From Capitulum mitella (taxonomy: Eukaryota; Arthropoda; Thecostraca; Pollicipedomorpha; Pollicipedidae), in the NCBI GenBank assembly GCA_030062745.1, contig CP099839.1, positions 9,608,118 to 9,672,117 of the forward strand: DNA of 64,000 nucleotides. The letters are read 5' to 3'. Numbering within the stretch: the first letter of the stretch is position 1; each line of letters opens with the position of its first letter. Below the pieces are notes generated by a model. That model was not told the origin of the DNA. It was given only the letters and a program-made list of their open reading frames with translations, and did no database searches. This document shows positions 45,201 through 54,639 of the stretch, in pieces. The position numbers were made by a program, and so were the translations under genes.

Positions 45201-48200
45201 ACGTACTTCCTCGAATAAAGCTTCCCCAATTGTGTAGACTGATATCTACTGATTTTTCTTCCAAATTTAAGCACGGGAAACCATCATAAGAACCACTAGC
45301 ATCAAGACATATCACTTGACAAAGCCTATGTCGCCAAAATAAAAGAACGTTAAAATACGTTCCGGTCAATTCCATCTCGTGTTCGGCACCGGCACCCGCG
45401 GTGCAGTGGCGTGAATATTGTTGTGTCTTTGACTAAACGTTCGCGCAAAAATGTTAAACAAATAAGAGAAATAAGGCGTGAATCAGCATCTGCGGACTTT
45501 TCCCTATTCGCTGGTGCCTTTATCTAGGTTTTATTAATCACAGCCCTTGAGATGTAGGCCATTTCTCGGCTTCATGTCGTCGGCTATGAGACAATGTGCA
45601 GCGGAAGAAACGGCTTACATATTATTAAAAAATACATAAATAAAAATGACGCCACTTGCGAGTTCAAACTGTCAAGTTAGAAGGGGGTGGTCAACCGCAC
45701 CCCCCCCCGAGCGTGCATGGCGCCAACTGCCAGTTGCACGCGGGTTAACCATCCAGTTTATTGATTTGTACTCAAGCATATGCGATGGGAAGTTAGTAAA
45801 CAGGGCAATCCCAACCAATGTTACACAGACGTACTTTTCATGTTTGCACAAAAACTTTGAAACTGCAGGAGCTAAAAGTGATTTTATAAAGTCAACAATG
45901 GCAATTATGGGCTGCCGGGGCCTTAGACATGGTTATGAAAATAGAGAGCCTTGTTTGTTGAGATGTTTTTTTACCGAAGTGTGCTTAAGTTTTCCGAATT
46001 TAGTAGCTTTATTTTTATCATTCCTAAAGATGGCCTATGGCTGAAATGCTGAGACCATGTTAATGTGTGCATGCATATACATAGATGTTTTTCCACTAAA
46101 GTGTGCTTAAGTTTTCTGAATTTAGTAGCTTTATTTTCATCATTCCTAAAGATGGCCCATGGCTGAGTCCACTCCACTTTTAATTCATCAAATGCATCCC
46201 AATCAGGCATCCAATCAGGTGAGCAGCACTCCATTACAAATAATGTGGGGGACTAATGCAGTGTCACCAAAGTCAGGATCCACCAGTTTGACCAGTCTCA
46301 GAAAGATGGGTTTTAACAAAGGTTATTAATATGCCCCAGAAATAAAAACCACAGAAGCAAACTGCACCACCATGGCTTGTTCACTGGGATATACATACAA
46401 TAAAATTTTGATGCCAGTTAGAGCGAGCAATAACAGTACAACAAGAAAGGGTACTGAATGCAGGCAAAATGCGATCAAACCATTAAACCGACATGATAAC
46501 AAAAACGTACATATGTAAAACAATCTTCTTACAAACAGGCCATGTAAACAATCCATATTTTCCCTGCAAATCCACAACACATATGCGTCGCAAATGAACA
46601 AGTGCAAGACAGGATGAAAAACAAGTGGTCTGTGGCAGCTGAGCTGCAGACAGGGACTTACCGTCAGAGTGCAGCCGGGAGTCGGGAGCCAGGCCGGACG
46701 CCGACGACGCGCGGCTCGGCTGCCCGCTGTTCTGCTGCAGCGCCTCCACAAGCTTCTCACTGTACTTCTCCGTTTGGTTGACGATGTAGTTGAGGTGCTG
46801 GTCCAGCGCCTTCTTCCGCTTCTCGTCCAGCCGCGCTGTGATCTTGAACTCCACCAGCTTCTCGGCATTAGACCAGAACGTCCGAATCTCGCGCGCCACG
46901 AACGACGCCACGCGGCGCAGGTCGCGCTCCTGGTCCTTGACGGCCCGCTCCGCCTGCGCCGCCTTGTCCTGATGGTATTTCTGCACCATGCGCGCGCACT
47001 TGCGCGCCGCCGCCTTCTTCCACTTGCGCTCCTGCGCGAAGTCAGCGGCCAGCCACTGCATCTCCTCCAGGAGATAGTCCCAGTGGGCCTTGACCCGTTT
47101 GGGTTCGGCCACCTTCGGCAGCCGCTTCTCCGACCAAATGCCCTGCTTCCTGAGGTCGCTGATCCGCTGCATGACATGTGCCTCCTGCGGCAGCGCCGGC
47201 AGTACCGTCTCACAATTCCAGTCATACACAGGAAAAGCAGCGTCGCGTGTGACACGTTTCTGAATGACACGGCACTGATCAACAAAGGAAGCCGCCGAGG
47301 CTATGTGACGGTCTGCGAGCAAAACGACAAAGAGGCTTAATAAATCTCCGCCAGCCATTCGCATGTCACCAGTGTCAGGATCCACCAATCTGACCAGTCT
47401 CAGAAAGATGGGTTTTAACAAAGGTCATCGATATGTCCCAGCTATAAGAACCACAGCAGATAGTGCACAACACCATGGCTTGTTCCAAGGGACTGCAGCA
47501 TGCAATGAGGGGCCCAGCGTTCTGGTCACGGTCAGAGCGACGCACCTGTTTGGCCTTCTCGACCATGTGCTCGGTGCCGGGAGGGTGCGAGTCCTGCGAG
47601 GAATGTGAAGAGCCAGCCGCCGGCGCCGAGCCGGAGCCGGAGCCGGAGCCGGAGCCAGGCGGCCGGCCCGGGCCGCGGGACGACGTCGAGCCGCCGCCTG
47701 CCACGCGGAGTCCGGTCATCAGTGCCCGCGAGCGTCAGCCGCGGCCACGGCGCAGACCACCGACGCACAGGGCATGTCACCAGTGTCAGGATCCACCAGT
47801 CAGATGTATCTCCAGAAAGATGGGTTTTAACAAAGGTCATTAACTTCCCCAACCTGTGTGACCACAATGATCACTACAGCATCATTGTGGCTTGTTCTTT
47901 GGGAAAGGCTATCCAAGTGACTTCACCAGGAGCCTCATCTAGCTTAACTGTCATCAAATACTATTAATTTTAATGTTTTAGCCAGCTCCAATGAAAATGC
48001 TGAGACTCAGAAAGCATCAAACTTGCCAAAAGGTACCACAACTGCTCACAGCAGAAAACGTCAGAATAAAACAGCCACAAAACCAGGCTAACTAAAAATG
48101 CAGAGCCATGCATATAAGCATACCTGAAGCTGATACACTGAGATTAAGCTTCTCTTTTACAGCAGGTGGGTGGTGACTTGCAAACACCATTCCATGCCTC

Positions 48201-50356
48201 CCACCAAGCTGCTTTCCTATAGTGGGGAGCAAGTGTCAAGGACATTACAGCTCCCACCTTCTACTTACTTGCTGAGCAATGCTGAATGGATAAGCAAAAC
48301 TCTGTATGCCTTTGGCTTGTCATGGCACTCCAGCCATGTGCATGAAGCAAAGCATGGTATTTACATGCAAACAAGTACAAGCAGAGCACAATGCATGGTG
48401 TGTATTTTGTAGCTTTATAAGCCTGTGAAGACATCATGAGATGAACTGCCCTAATGCATATTCCAAAATCCCAGCAAGCCTTCAAGCACACAGCGGCAAT
48501 GCCAGCTTACCTTTGATGTGGGCCAGCTTTGAGATGGAGCTGGGAAGTGTGCTTGAGACTGCAACTGGTGTTCCACCACTCACTGGCACTTTCACTTCAG
48601 GTACATCCTCATCGTCTGAGTCCAGAAGCAAGCGTTTCTTGTAGTTAAGGAACTGCAGCGGTGGCCGCTTCTGCCAGGCCGGATACTCCATCATGTTGCC
48701 GCCATCCTCCAGGTAGTAAAGCTCGGCAGTGAGCTCCTCGTAGCGTTCACGTAAGCTCGCCGCCTTGTCCAGTTTGTAGTCCAGCACGTTCTGCCTTTTG
48801 AGGGTGACCTCGTCACTGCTGGACAGCCGCTCCTCCAGCTTGATCTTCTTGCGCGGCTGCTGCGGACTGGTGCGCGCCGCCGCCTTCGTGGGCGTGCCGT
48901 ACATGGGGGAGGGCACGCCCGTGATGGCGGCGGGGCGCGCCAGACCGGCCGGCGGCCGCGACACCAGCCGGCCCGGCCCGGCCGACGACACCCGGTGCAG
49001 GACACCGCCCGACGCCGACTGAAACACCAGCCAGGCAGGAGTCAGTCCGGCAGATGCACAGATGGCCACTACATGGCAAAGCTGGGATCCCAGCTGATCC
49101 CTCTGCCCCCACAGCTGAATATTCCAAACACGGAGACAATTCTGCCCAGGTGCCGAACCAGAAAGTGCTGAAGGGTCAGTATCGTGCTGTGAACTCCAAG
49201 ACCTGGCTGCCCCATGACTGGCTAACCCTTTCAGTATTTGGCAAAATGCAAGTGTTTGGCCTGTGATCGAGTGCCTGCCATCAGTTACTTTTCTGTAACA
49301 GTCAAGCTCCTGATCCACTGGGCCAAGGCAGCAGCATGTCTGACCTGAATTTTGTCAGTGTAATGTTTTGAATCACTGCCAAGCCCCATAAAATGGGTGC
49401 TGGCAGGCGACACGGGCAGATTTTGAGGTAATGCTTGTAGACCCAACAATTTAACAATAAACACACTATCCATCTATACTGAAGACTCTGACCAAAAGCC
49501 ACAGCCTCCATGCCCCTTTTGAACCCAATGGAACACTACTGGGGATCAGCACGCTGATTTTCCCTTTACTCGATCTATGCGAACAATGTGCTGCTTTACA
49601 TCTAAGACCTTACTTTCATAGTCTAATACACAGAAAAGTCAGATCCTAGTTTCTGACAGGCCCAGTGATGTCAGTGCAATGCTCACAGCTTGTTGCTCCT
49701 GTTCAACTAGTTTGGAAACAAGGAGCAAAAGTCAATGCCCAAAATGCCCATCATACTCAAATTCAGAAAAGCATTTCAAACCTGCTCACAATCAGTTTAA
49801 AATTGTGTGACACTGACAATGCTTGTTCCTTCAGTGAAAAAAACCTCCATGCCACATTTCACCAGTGCATGTTTTTTTCTGTACACACTGATGAGGAGGT
49901 GCAAAGGTGCACCATTTACTGGCTGGGCTTATTCACAGCAAACAAAGGATTCCTGATTCAGTCCCTGTGAAAGTGAATCACCACAATGCCCTTGCATGAT
50001 TGGGTATTGTCCTAATGTTCACGGAGCCGGTGGCATTACCTAAACAAAAAGGCTGCAAATGATTTTGAACCATGTGGCTTATATGACTTAAGGCTGCAGA
50101 AAAATCCAGAATGCCAAACATCAATGACTTAATTGATTTAAGCTGGCTTTTGACCTGAGAACCTGTTTTTGTATCATTCTGTGACAACCTTGAAAAAGAT
50201 TTAACCACATCACAGCCTGAGTTACTTTCAGAATCAAAGGTTTTCAGGTTCATTATTCACCATACATTACATTAAGCTCTTAGCTTCACAACTTGCCATC
50301 AGGACCATGTCAGGAAGGCAAAAATGCTTACATACATACATACATATATATGTATG

Positions 50357-50438
<82 letters not shown>

Positions 50439-53400
50439 TATATAACTACATACATGTAATGCAGTGACTTATTTCAAGTCTGCCTGAACATCTGCATGAT
50501 TTCAACCACACATCTTTGCAAACAAGGTAAGAATTTTACTTTCACAAACTGAGGCTGATGTGAACAAAATGAAAAAAATGTTAATGGACTCAGAGTAAAG
50601 TCCTTTTCTGTGACCAGCATGGCAAGTGTACAAATACCATATTGCATGTAGTGTTTTGAAGTGAACATCCAGGCTGTACTGTTACAAACTAACGAAGGGA
50701 AGCATCACATTGGTATTCCAGAATGGGCAGCAGACTGAAAATTTTGACATGTGATAAACCTTGAAACTTATCAATAAGCATTATTGTATTGGGGTAATTG
50801 GACAGGTAAGCCAGCAGGACATTTTTACATAAGAAAAATAGATGTGATTCTGCCTAATCCAAAAGCTGTACTTTGTACAAAAAGTTGAACTTACTGCAAA
50901 AATCTCAACATCCAAGAATTCAAAAAGTACTCTAAATTCTGACCGTGTTTTAGAACCACACTAAAAAGATACCTGGTGGTGGAGCAGCACTCCATGGCAT
51001 GTTGATCTTCTAGTTCTCCTGTTTGTGTATAATTTTTACACCTATATTTGACTGCCTGACTGCAGTGTTCACTCAGCTGGTTTGTCGATATGTGTCTTCT
51101 TTTACAACCAATGTTTTCACTCAGTAACTCAATAAAATTCACTCAGTAACTCAGAAAATGTTTGAATTGAGACCAGGAATAGCCATGCAGTGTGAATATG
51201 TGAGCAGGCTGAACTCTCAATGCCACTACAATACATACAATACATTACTACAACACAAATGAAAGCTCTCAAAACCTAGGATGTTCAGGTGACCTCCATC
51301 CCCTTTTACAAAGTTTTTCTCACTGATGTATGGGGGGATGATACAACCCCCCAGCAATTTCCACCATACCTATCTGTCATAATGCCATCACACAACTCCT
51401 GTGTGATGGCATGTGACACCCATGGCCATTTACAGAATACCTACCAGCTACATCACCACACAATTCCACAAAAGCCTAAAGCATTGCAGAAAAACCAGCA
51501 TGTTGCAGGGGACGAGATCCCCGACTGGTATCTCTTTTCATGGTCTCAGCTCAACTGATGACCTTCCAGGCCAGGTCAAAGGTCAATGATTGGCAGAAAG
51601 TGGCACTTTTTCAAGTCTAAGCACAAATGAATGCCAAAGAATAAACAATAATGGAATGAAATGGATATTGTAATGCTTGTCAATCAATTATGGGTCTATC
51701 TGTACCTCACATAATTGTGTTTCACCCATGGAGTCTGATCCATGACATGCTAGGTCAATCCTCATTAAGCAGTATCATTGGCTTCAATGAGTTCTCAGAG
51801 CAGCACAAGCATTTCTGTAGATAGTAAAAGATGTTGAAGTCAAATCTTGCATCTCGATTAACAAGCACTATTGTCAAGTAGCATTAAGATCATCTTAGAT
51901 CACCCAAAGCCACCTGCAGCCAACGACCTAGTGATGCCGTCTGCTGCACTGTGCCCTCTATTGATGAAATAAAAATAAACTGCACTGAATTCACATCATT
52001 TTGATCCTTTACAATTCAAGTAATCCACATACATGAGTTATTTTGGGATATCTATTTCCTACATATATAGGTTGTTTGTCATACCTATTTCCCATCACAT
52101 TCCAACAGACAAAGTAATGTGCTTACCACCACATGACCTCATTTTACACACTGAAAAATCCTGGCAGTGAGCATAAGCCTATTAAATCTATGAACAGTCT
52201 TGTAAAATGCAACATTTGGAGTCAACTGATGTATATTTTATTGTACCTGTGCACTCCAATCATCTTGCAGTGAGACAAAACTGAGACCATTGTTAAATGG
52301 CTGCATCAGCACATGAAAATGGCTGACATGGTTCCTGTTATGATGTCTTAGCTTGTTACCATGGCCATGTAGAAGAAAAATTATTGCACCATAAGATGTG
52401 GAAAAGATGCCCTAGAGGGTAAACAAAGTTCCAGATAGATCACATTATTCAGAAGTTATCTTTGGACAACCTCAGGGGTGAGTGCATCAACCCCCCTAGA
52501 GGTTACAAGACTGAAACAAATACCTTATAAACTAGCATAAATAATACAGATACACTGTCATCCCTCATTCCAGATAGTTAAGAAAATCATTTCTCAGAAA
52601 ATCAGAAAATCCATTTAACATAGCTATATGCATGATATGGAAACATCGATTTGCTTTCCCCTACCACTACCATGCTGAAAGTAAGAATGAAAGAAGTCTT
52701 ATACATTAATAAAAGGGTAATGAAGCATACATATTATACACTTCAGTAATAACTTGAATGTTTCTCCAATATCTCAGAAAAAATTATGAAGAATTTCAGG
52801 AATGTCTTATTCATACATATGTCTCATGCTCATTTGCTGGCAAGATCCTTTACATCTGTGATGCAGAACACCAGTCTTTGCATCTTCAGATGACATGACT
52901 GCTAATAAAAACCTCTTTGTGATGCATTAACCATTCTGTATCAATGGTGGCCAAGAACACACTTAGTTCCAGAACACCCTTGTGCTATTACATGCTGCAC
53001 ATGTTTAAACATCGGTAATAATACAGAACATGACCGCTATTTCAGATCTGGAGCATCACTGTGTTCATATTCATCTTGGATCTATCCATAACTCAATATA
53101 TATGCCATGAACAGAAGTTCAGAACTCCCCAACATCCCTACCTGATGGATGAGTAGCAATATCTAATTTTCCAGCATTGAAGTATTCCTCTACTCAATAA
53201 AGGCCAGCCATACAGGCACAATTATGGGTCAATGTATACTAGGCATATACAGTTTGGGGCCAATGAAACCTATTAGTTTTAACACAATAAGGTAAAACCA
53301 ACATTTCCTAGCACCCCATAGGCACTGGCCTGGCAACAATGAACATACCTGTGACAGGGTCACCTGCTGAAGTGGGCTTGTGATCACAAAATGTTGTCCA

Positions 53401-53474
53401 CCAGTGGATGCCACTGACGATGTTGTGGCAAGGGGCACCCCCCTTCGTGCCACAACATCTGTTGTATCATTCAT
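28055..53474 (-). CDS. dom: Domino / SWR1-EP400 family chromatin remodelling ATPase, 28 coding exons, long form
   Basis: Catalytic subunit of SWR1/TIP60-type complexes, which exchange H2A for H2A.Z in the nucleus. Exons in gene order: 53349-53474, 48511-49018, 47546-47697, 46662-47184, 44326-44525, 43158-43289, 42556-42822, 41654-42237, 41005-41191, 40395-40531, 39840-40026, 38745-39262, 38180-38325, 37692-37862, 36989-37290, 36610-36812, 36031-36200, 35317-35513, 34881-35091, 34418-34648, 33926-34132, 32592-32630, 32207-32372, 31610-31878, 30865-31386, 29468-30256, 28582-29145, 28055-28228. All junctions are GT-AG and phase-consistent except for one surplus base in exon 12. The protein is about 2626 residues: EP400/Domino N motif, HSA (about 285-355), acidic region (440-636), Snf2 lobe 1 (from about 680), long insert, lobe 2 (about 1440-1640), SANT (about 1950-2010), Q-rich tail. 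An alternative short form ends in exon 21. Confidence 0.93.
30865..31386 (-). CDS. dom: Domino SANT/Myb-like domain exon
   Basis: Following WALLQ across the junction, the exon reads [40 protein letters not shown] and [18 protein letters not shown], an almost textbook EP400/Domino-A SANT domain. It continues with [20 protein letters not shown] and [19 protein letters not shown]. This tail links the long form to TIP60/NuA4-type activity in flies and vertebrates (family knowledge). Confidence 0.92.
31610..32630 (-). CDS. dom: Domino EP400-like linker exons
   Basis: Exon 32592-32630 is only 13 codons ([13 protein letters not shown]). Exon 32207-32372 starts [20 protein letters not shown], the PPTPP box found in EP400/Domino-A. 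Exon 31610-31878 has [40 protein letters not shown] and ends [14 protein letters not shown]. Together they lead into the SANT domain. They are used only when exon 21 is spliced at its internal donor. Confidence 0.85.
33465..33470 (-). terminator. dom: Poly(A) signal for the short domino form
   Basis: AATAAA on the minus strand (TTTATT on plus), 198 bases downstream of the short-form stop at 33668 and well before exon 22 at 32630. The spacing is normal for a 3' UTR. Confidence 0.65.
33668..34132 (-). CDS. dom: Domino exon 21: alternative short C-terminus (SRCAP-like) or internal splice
   Basis: The exon starts [19 protein letters not shown], the box that follows lobe 2 in SRCAP. Read through, it ends at a TAG (33670-33668) after [13 protein letters not shown], which contains an AT-hook-like GRP core. 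This gives a protein of about 1871 residues. An internal phase-0 donor, AGCCAG|GTGCGC at 33925/33926, lets the same exon join to 32630 instead and continue into the EP400-like tail. A minus-strand AATAAA lies about 200 bases past the TAG, supporting a true terminal exon. Confidence 0.8.
   Translation of the reverse strand: MTPIERWAMTFVEETDDAWQREAERAAAEIDARKREWEAGHQQAMRQQEGDSELSDAESLTYEADETSQVRAPAAAAELRRTPACRVTLRRIDDQLESPKTRSRSTVDINLWTLDSNPLLPGRGPEAAVKNGPTSVSRRGAKRGGGRPRRVVEN
34881..37290 (-). CDS. dom: Domino pre-lobe and Snf2 lobe 2 (five exons)
   Basis: Exon 36989-37290 begins [20 protein letters not shown], and 36610-36812 carries [17 protein letters not shown] and [12 protein letters not shown], both typical of SRCAP ahead of lobe 2. 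Exon 36031-36200 has [20 protein letters not shown], 35317-35513 has [20 protein letters not shown] and [16 protein letters not shown] (motifs V and VI with the arginine fingers), and 34881-35091 has [20 protein letters not shown]. The catalytic core is complete. Confidence 0.95.
37692..39262 (-). CDS. dom: Domino inter-lobe insertion (exons 38745-39262, 38180-38325, 37692-37862) with a frame slip
   Basis: INO80/SWR1-class ATPases carry a long insert between the two lobes that recruits the RuvB-like helicases. Exon 12 starts [20 protein letters not shown] and continues into P/A-rich sequence. Its later part, [20 protein letters not shown], is in a different frame. The exon is 518 bases where the flanking phases need 517. 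The slip lies in the GC-rich P/A tract at about 38960-39110. The next exons encode A/Q/P-rich sequence ending [10 protein letters not shown] one-base assembly error is the likely cause. Confidence 0.75.
39594..39756 (+). repeat. Intronic repeat family C, copy 1
   Basis: TTTCTGCCCGTAAACC, TTGACGGGAAACGAGACATG, a TATGAGGTA word, TGCAATGATATTTTGGCTAC and ACGCATGCAAGAAAT. Matches 40613-40790. Confidence 0.8.
39840..42237 (-). CDS. dom: Domino Snf2 ATPase lobe 1 (four exons)
   Basis: Exons 41654-42237, 41005-41191, 40395-40531 and 39840-40026. Motifs in order: [12 protein letters not shown], Walker [14 protein letters not shown] (about 704-715), the Walker B-like LDEAQNIKN (about 807), [16 protein letters not shown] (about 833), [18 protein letters not shown], and [18 protein letters not shown]. 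All nucleotide-binding residues expected of an active INO80/SWR1-class ATPase are present. The DEAQ form of motif II is normal for this subfamily. Confidence 0.95.
40613..40790 (+). repeat. Intronic repeat family C, copy 2
   Basis: TTTCTGCCCGTAAACC, TTGACGGGAAACGAGACATG, TATGAGGTA, TGCAATGATGTTTGGGCTAC and TATGCATGCAAATA. Same orientation as copy 1, about 1.02 kb away; exons 10 and 11 lie between the copies. Confidence 0.8.
41322..41456 (+). repeat. Intronic repeat family B, copy 1
   Basis: GTGCCCGATCTTCTAGAAGG, GGGCCAGCTGGTGAGGGGGA, CTTGTCTTTTGCACAC and GTCACAGGCTCGATCGCGTG. Closely matches 42989-43118. The two copies bracket exons 7 and 8. Confidence 0.8.
42556..44525 (-). CDS. dom: Domino acidic region (exons 44326-44525, 43158-43289, 42556-42822)
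   Basis: Three exons encode D/E/S-rich sequence (for example [36 protein letters not shown] and a run of [14 protein letters not shown]) plus a conserved [13 protein letters not shown] box that in SRCAP/Domino precedes the ATPase. Such acidic tracts in SWR1-type proteins bind H2A.Z-H2B dimers; this is known for the family and inferred here. Confidence 0.85.
42989..43118 (+). repeat. Intronic repeat family B, copy 2
   Basis: GTGCCCGATCTTCTAGAAGG, GGGCCAGCTGGTGAGGGGGA, CTTGTCTTTAGCACAC and GTCACAGGCTCGATCGGGTG. Same orientation as copy 1, about 1.67 kb away. Confidence 0.8.
43480..43626 (+). repeat. Intronic repeat family A, copy 1
   Basis: Begins CAGCGTCAGGATCCACC and contains GATGGGTTTT and ATCATGGCTTGTTCATTGGGA. 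It is the most diverged of four copies, all in domino introns and all in the same orientation. Confidence 0.65.
45484..45760 (-). repeat. Dispersed repeat, copy 2 (reverse of 2265-2565)
   Basis: Read on the minus strand it carries GGCGCCATGCACGC, AATATGTAAGCC, CATAGCCGAC, CTCAAGGGCTGTGA, AAAGGCACCAGCG and AAAAGTCCGCAGATG in the same order as the copy near 2.3 kb. It lies in a domino intron. Confidence 0.65.
45962..46166 (+). repeat. 122-bp tandem duplication in a domino intron
   Basis: Units start at 45962 and 46084. Both contain AAGTGTGCTTAAGTTTTC, GAATTTAGTAGCTTTATTTT and CATTCCTAAAGATGGCC. The second unit is cut short after about 83 bases. Confidence 0.85.
46261..46396 (+). repeat. Intronic repeat family A, copy 2
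   Basis: GTCACCAAAGTCAGGATCCA, then GACCAGTCTCAGAAAGATGG, GTTTTAACAAAGG and ACCATGGCTTGTTCACTGGGA. The order of words is the same as in the other copies. No tRNA-like promoter boxes were recognised. Confidence 0.75.
46662..47184 (-). CDS. dom: Domino HSA domain exon
   Basis: The helicase-SANT-associated domain, which binds actin and actin-related proteins and scaffolds the complex. It is seen as [20 protein letters not shown] followed by [18 protein letters not shown] and long charged helices ([32 protein letters not shown]). The layout is the same as in SRCAP, EP400 and Domino. The donor is GACG|GTAAGT. Confidence 0.92.
47361..47500 (+). repeat. Intronic repeat family A, copy 3 (flanks exon 3)
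   Basis: GCATGTCACCAGTGTCAGGA, GACCAGTCTCAGAAAGATGG and ACACCATGGCTTGTTCCAAGG. It lies about 45 bases from exon 47546-47697 on its downstream (gene-direction) side. Confidence 0.75.
47546..47697 (-). CDS. dom: Domino G/S-rich linker exon bracketed by direct repeats
   Basis: Encodes [20 protein letters not shown], then [13 protein letters not shown] and HMVEKAKQ. It is a flexible linker between the N-terminal motif and the HSA domain. Copies of one repeat family lie on both sides in the same orientation (47361-47500 and 47772-47906). The length is 2 plus 50 codons; skipping it would change the reading frame of the following HSA exon. Confidence 0.8.
47772..47906 (+). repeat. Intronic repeat family A, copy 4 (flanks exon 3)
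   Basis: GCATGTCACCAGTGTCAGGA, CCAGAAAGATGGGTTTTAAC and ATTGTGGCTTGTTCTTTGGGA. It lies on the other side of exon 47546-47697, 411 bases from copy 3, direct orientation. Confidence 0.75.
48511..49018 (-). CDS. dom: Domino exon carrying the EP400/Domino N-terminal motif
   Basis: After a P/A-rich stretch, residues about 98-165 read [15 protein letters not shown], then a helical segment, then [20 protein letters not shown]. The ELxxLxxGGNMMxY motif is a hallmark shared by Domino and EP400 just ahead of the HSA domain. The end is acidic ([10 protein letters not shown]). Donor CAAAG|GTAAGC, phase 1. It is a CpG-rich exon within a CpG-poor block. Confidence 0.85.
50330..50455. repeat. (TA)n/(TACA)n microsatellite in a domino intron
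   Basis: Blocks of CATA, GTAT, GTGT and then a long pure TA run. It lies in the CpG-poor block and gives a low-complexity Y/I reading frame on the minus strand. Confidence 0.9.
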
Positions 53475-53508
53475 GGTTGCTTAGCTGATCATGGCTCATA
53501 TGCCACAC
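53349..53508 (-). CDS. dom: Domino exon 2: main start codon
   Basis: The acceptor TTGTTTTCAG precedes 53508 and the donor TCACAG|GTATGT ends the exon at 53349. ATG at 53474-53472 (AACCATGA) starts a 42-residue N-terminus beginning [14 protein letters not shown]. An in-frame TGA and the short M-I-S ORF lie between the acceptor and this ATG. The exon sits inside the CpG-poor block and holds only a few CG. Confidence 0.8.
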
Positions 53509-54639
53509 CTGAAAACAATTAAGAAAACATTATAACATCAAATAACATGACCATAAACAGAGGAGCTGATTCAAGTTTGCTTAGTAATAACAGTAGGCCA
53601 TGTCACACAATGCAATGAGCAACAAAACAACCACATTATACAGCACAAAATATTTAAAAAGCAGCCTTCTGTTTTGGCATTAACATACAATGACAAATAA
53701 AATGGCTCATAAGGACATAAACACTGAATGAATGAACAATGCAGAAGAACAATAAATGGACCATGCATGGTAATGTAGCCAAATTCTTCTTGCACTAGAT
53801 GTCAAGATAAAGCACAAAGCCAACAGGCAAAAATACTTCAAAGGCTATTGTAAACATAAAGGTTCTCAACAGCGACACTGTTTAAAAAGTTATTTTGGTA
53901 CATGCACAGAATGTTCAAATCCCAAATGCAGGCCAAAATTGGGGGGAGGGCTGCATTGTGATTGAATCCTGTATTGTAATGATGTAACATCAGGATCTGT
54001 GCACATGCTATTACCTGCCAAACTGATGCTTAGGTGTTATCATTTCCACAATTCAGATCCACCAATTTTTCTGTTCAGGTGCCGTTTTCCAAGAAAAGTT
54101 GCAAATCTGGCCACTCAGCACCAAAACAACATAATTATCCTTTACATATGCATTTTAATGCAATCCCTACAACTAAAATAAAAGGCAAATCCTACACATT
54201 ACCTGAAACCTTAAACAAAGCACCTTCCAGTCTTAAGATTTTGCATACAATGGCAGTAAACCAGCTCACCAGCACAAGATGAGTACTTACTATGTATGCT
54301 CTTAGCTAATGAAAAATGTTGGATGAAAATGAAAAAAACAGAATGAAAAAATAAAAAACCAAAGCAAATTTTCCAATCCCAAATACAATATCTGCTTCAA
54401 AGGGCACTCCACCATCTTAAGGAACCCTCAACAATGTCAGGGAGTCCACATTCCTGGTAAATTTACCACAAAAAGTATCAGGCTATCCAAAGAAGCCAGA
54501 TAGCAGGGCTTCTTCAACCACTCAAATGTGTGATACCTTAGACATCATGAACATGCAATAAACATTTATTCAAAAGGCACAGGATATCTCAAAATAGACG
54601 GCAACCAACACAGAGCAATATAGAATGCTACGCAAGGAA

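Larger units (their letters stand above)
47860..54610. other. CpG-depleted block over the 5' half of domino
   Basis: Across about 6.7 kb, except inside exon 48511-49018 and its edges, CG is nearly absent and TG/CA are enriched; I count one CG in 52081-52680. The block ends sharply at the CpG-rich promoter near 54600. It covers intron 1, exon 2 and the long second intron. This fits a methylated 5' gene body next to an unmethylated promoter. No other gene was seen in 49050-53340. Confidence 0.75.
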
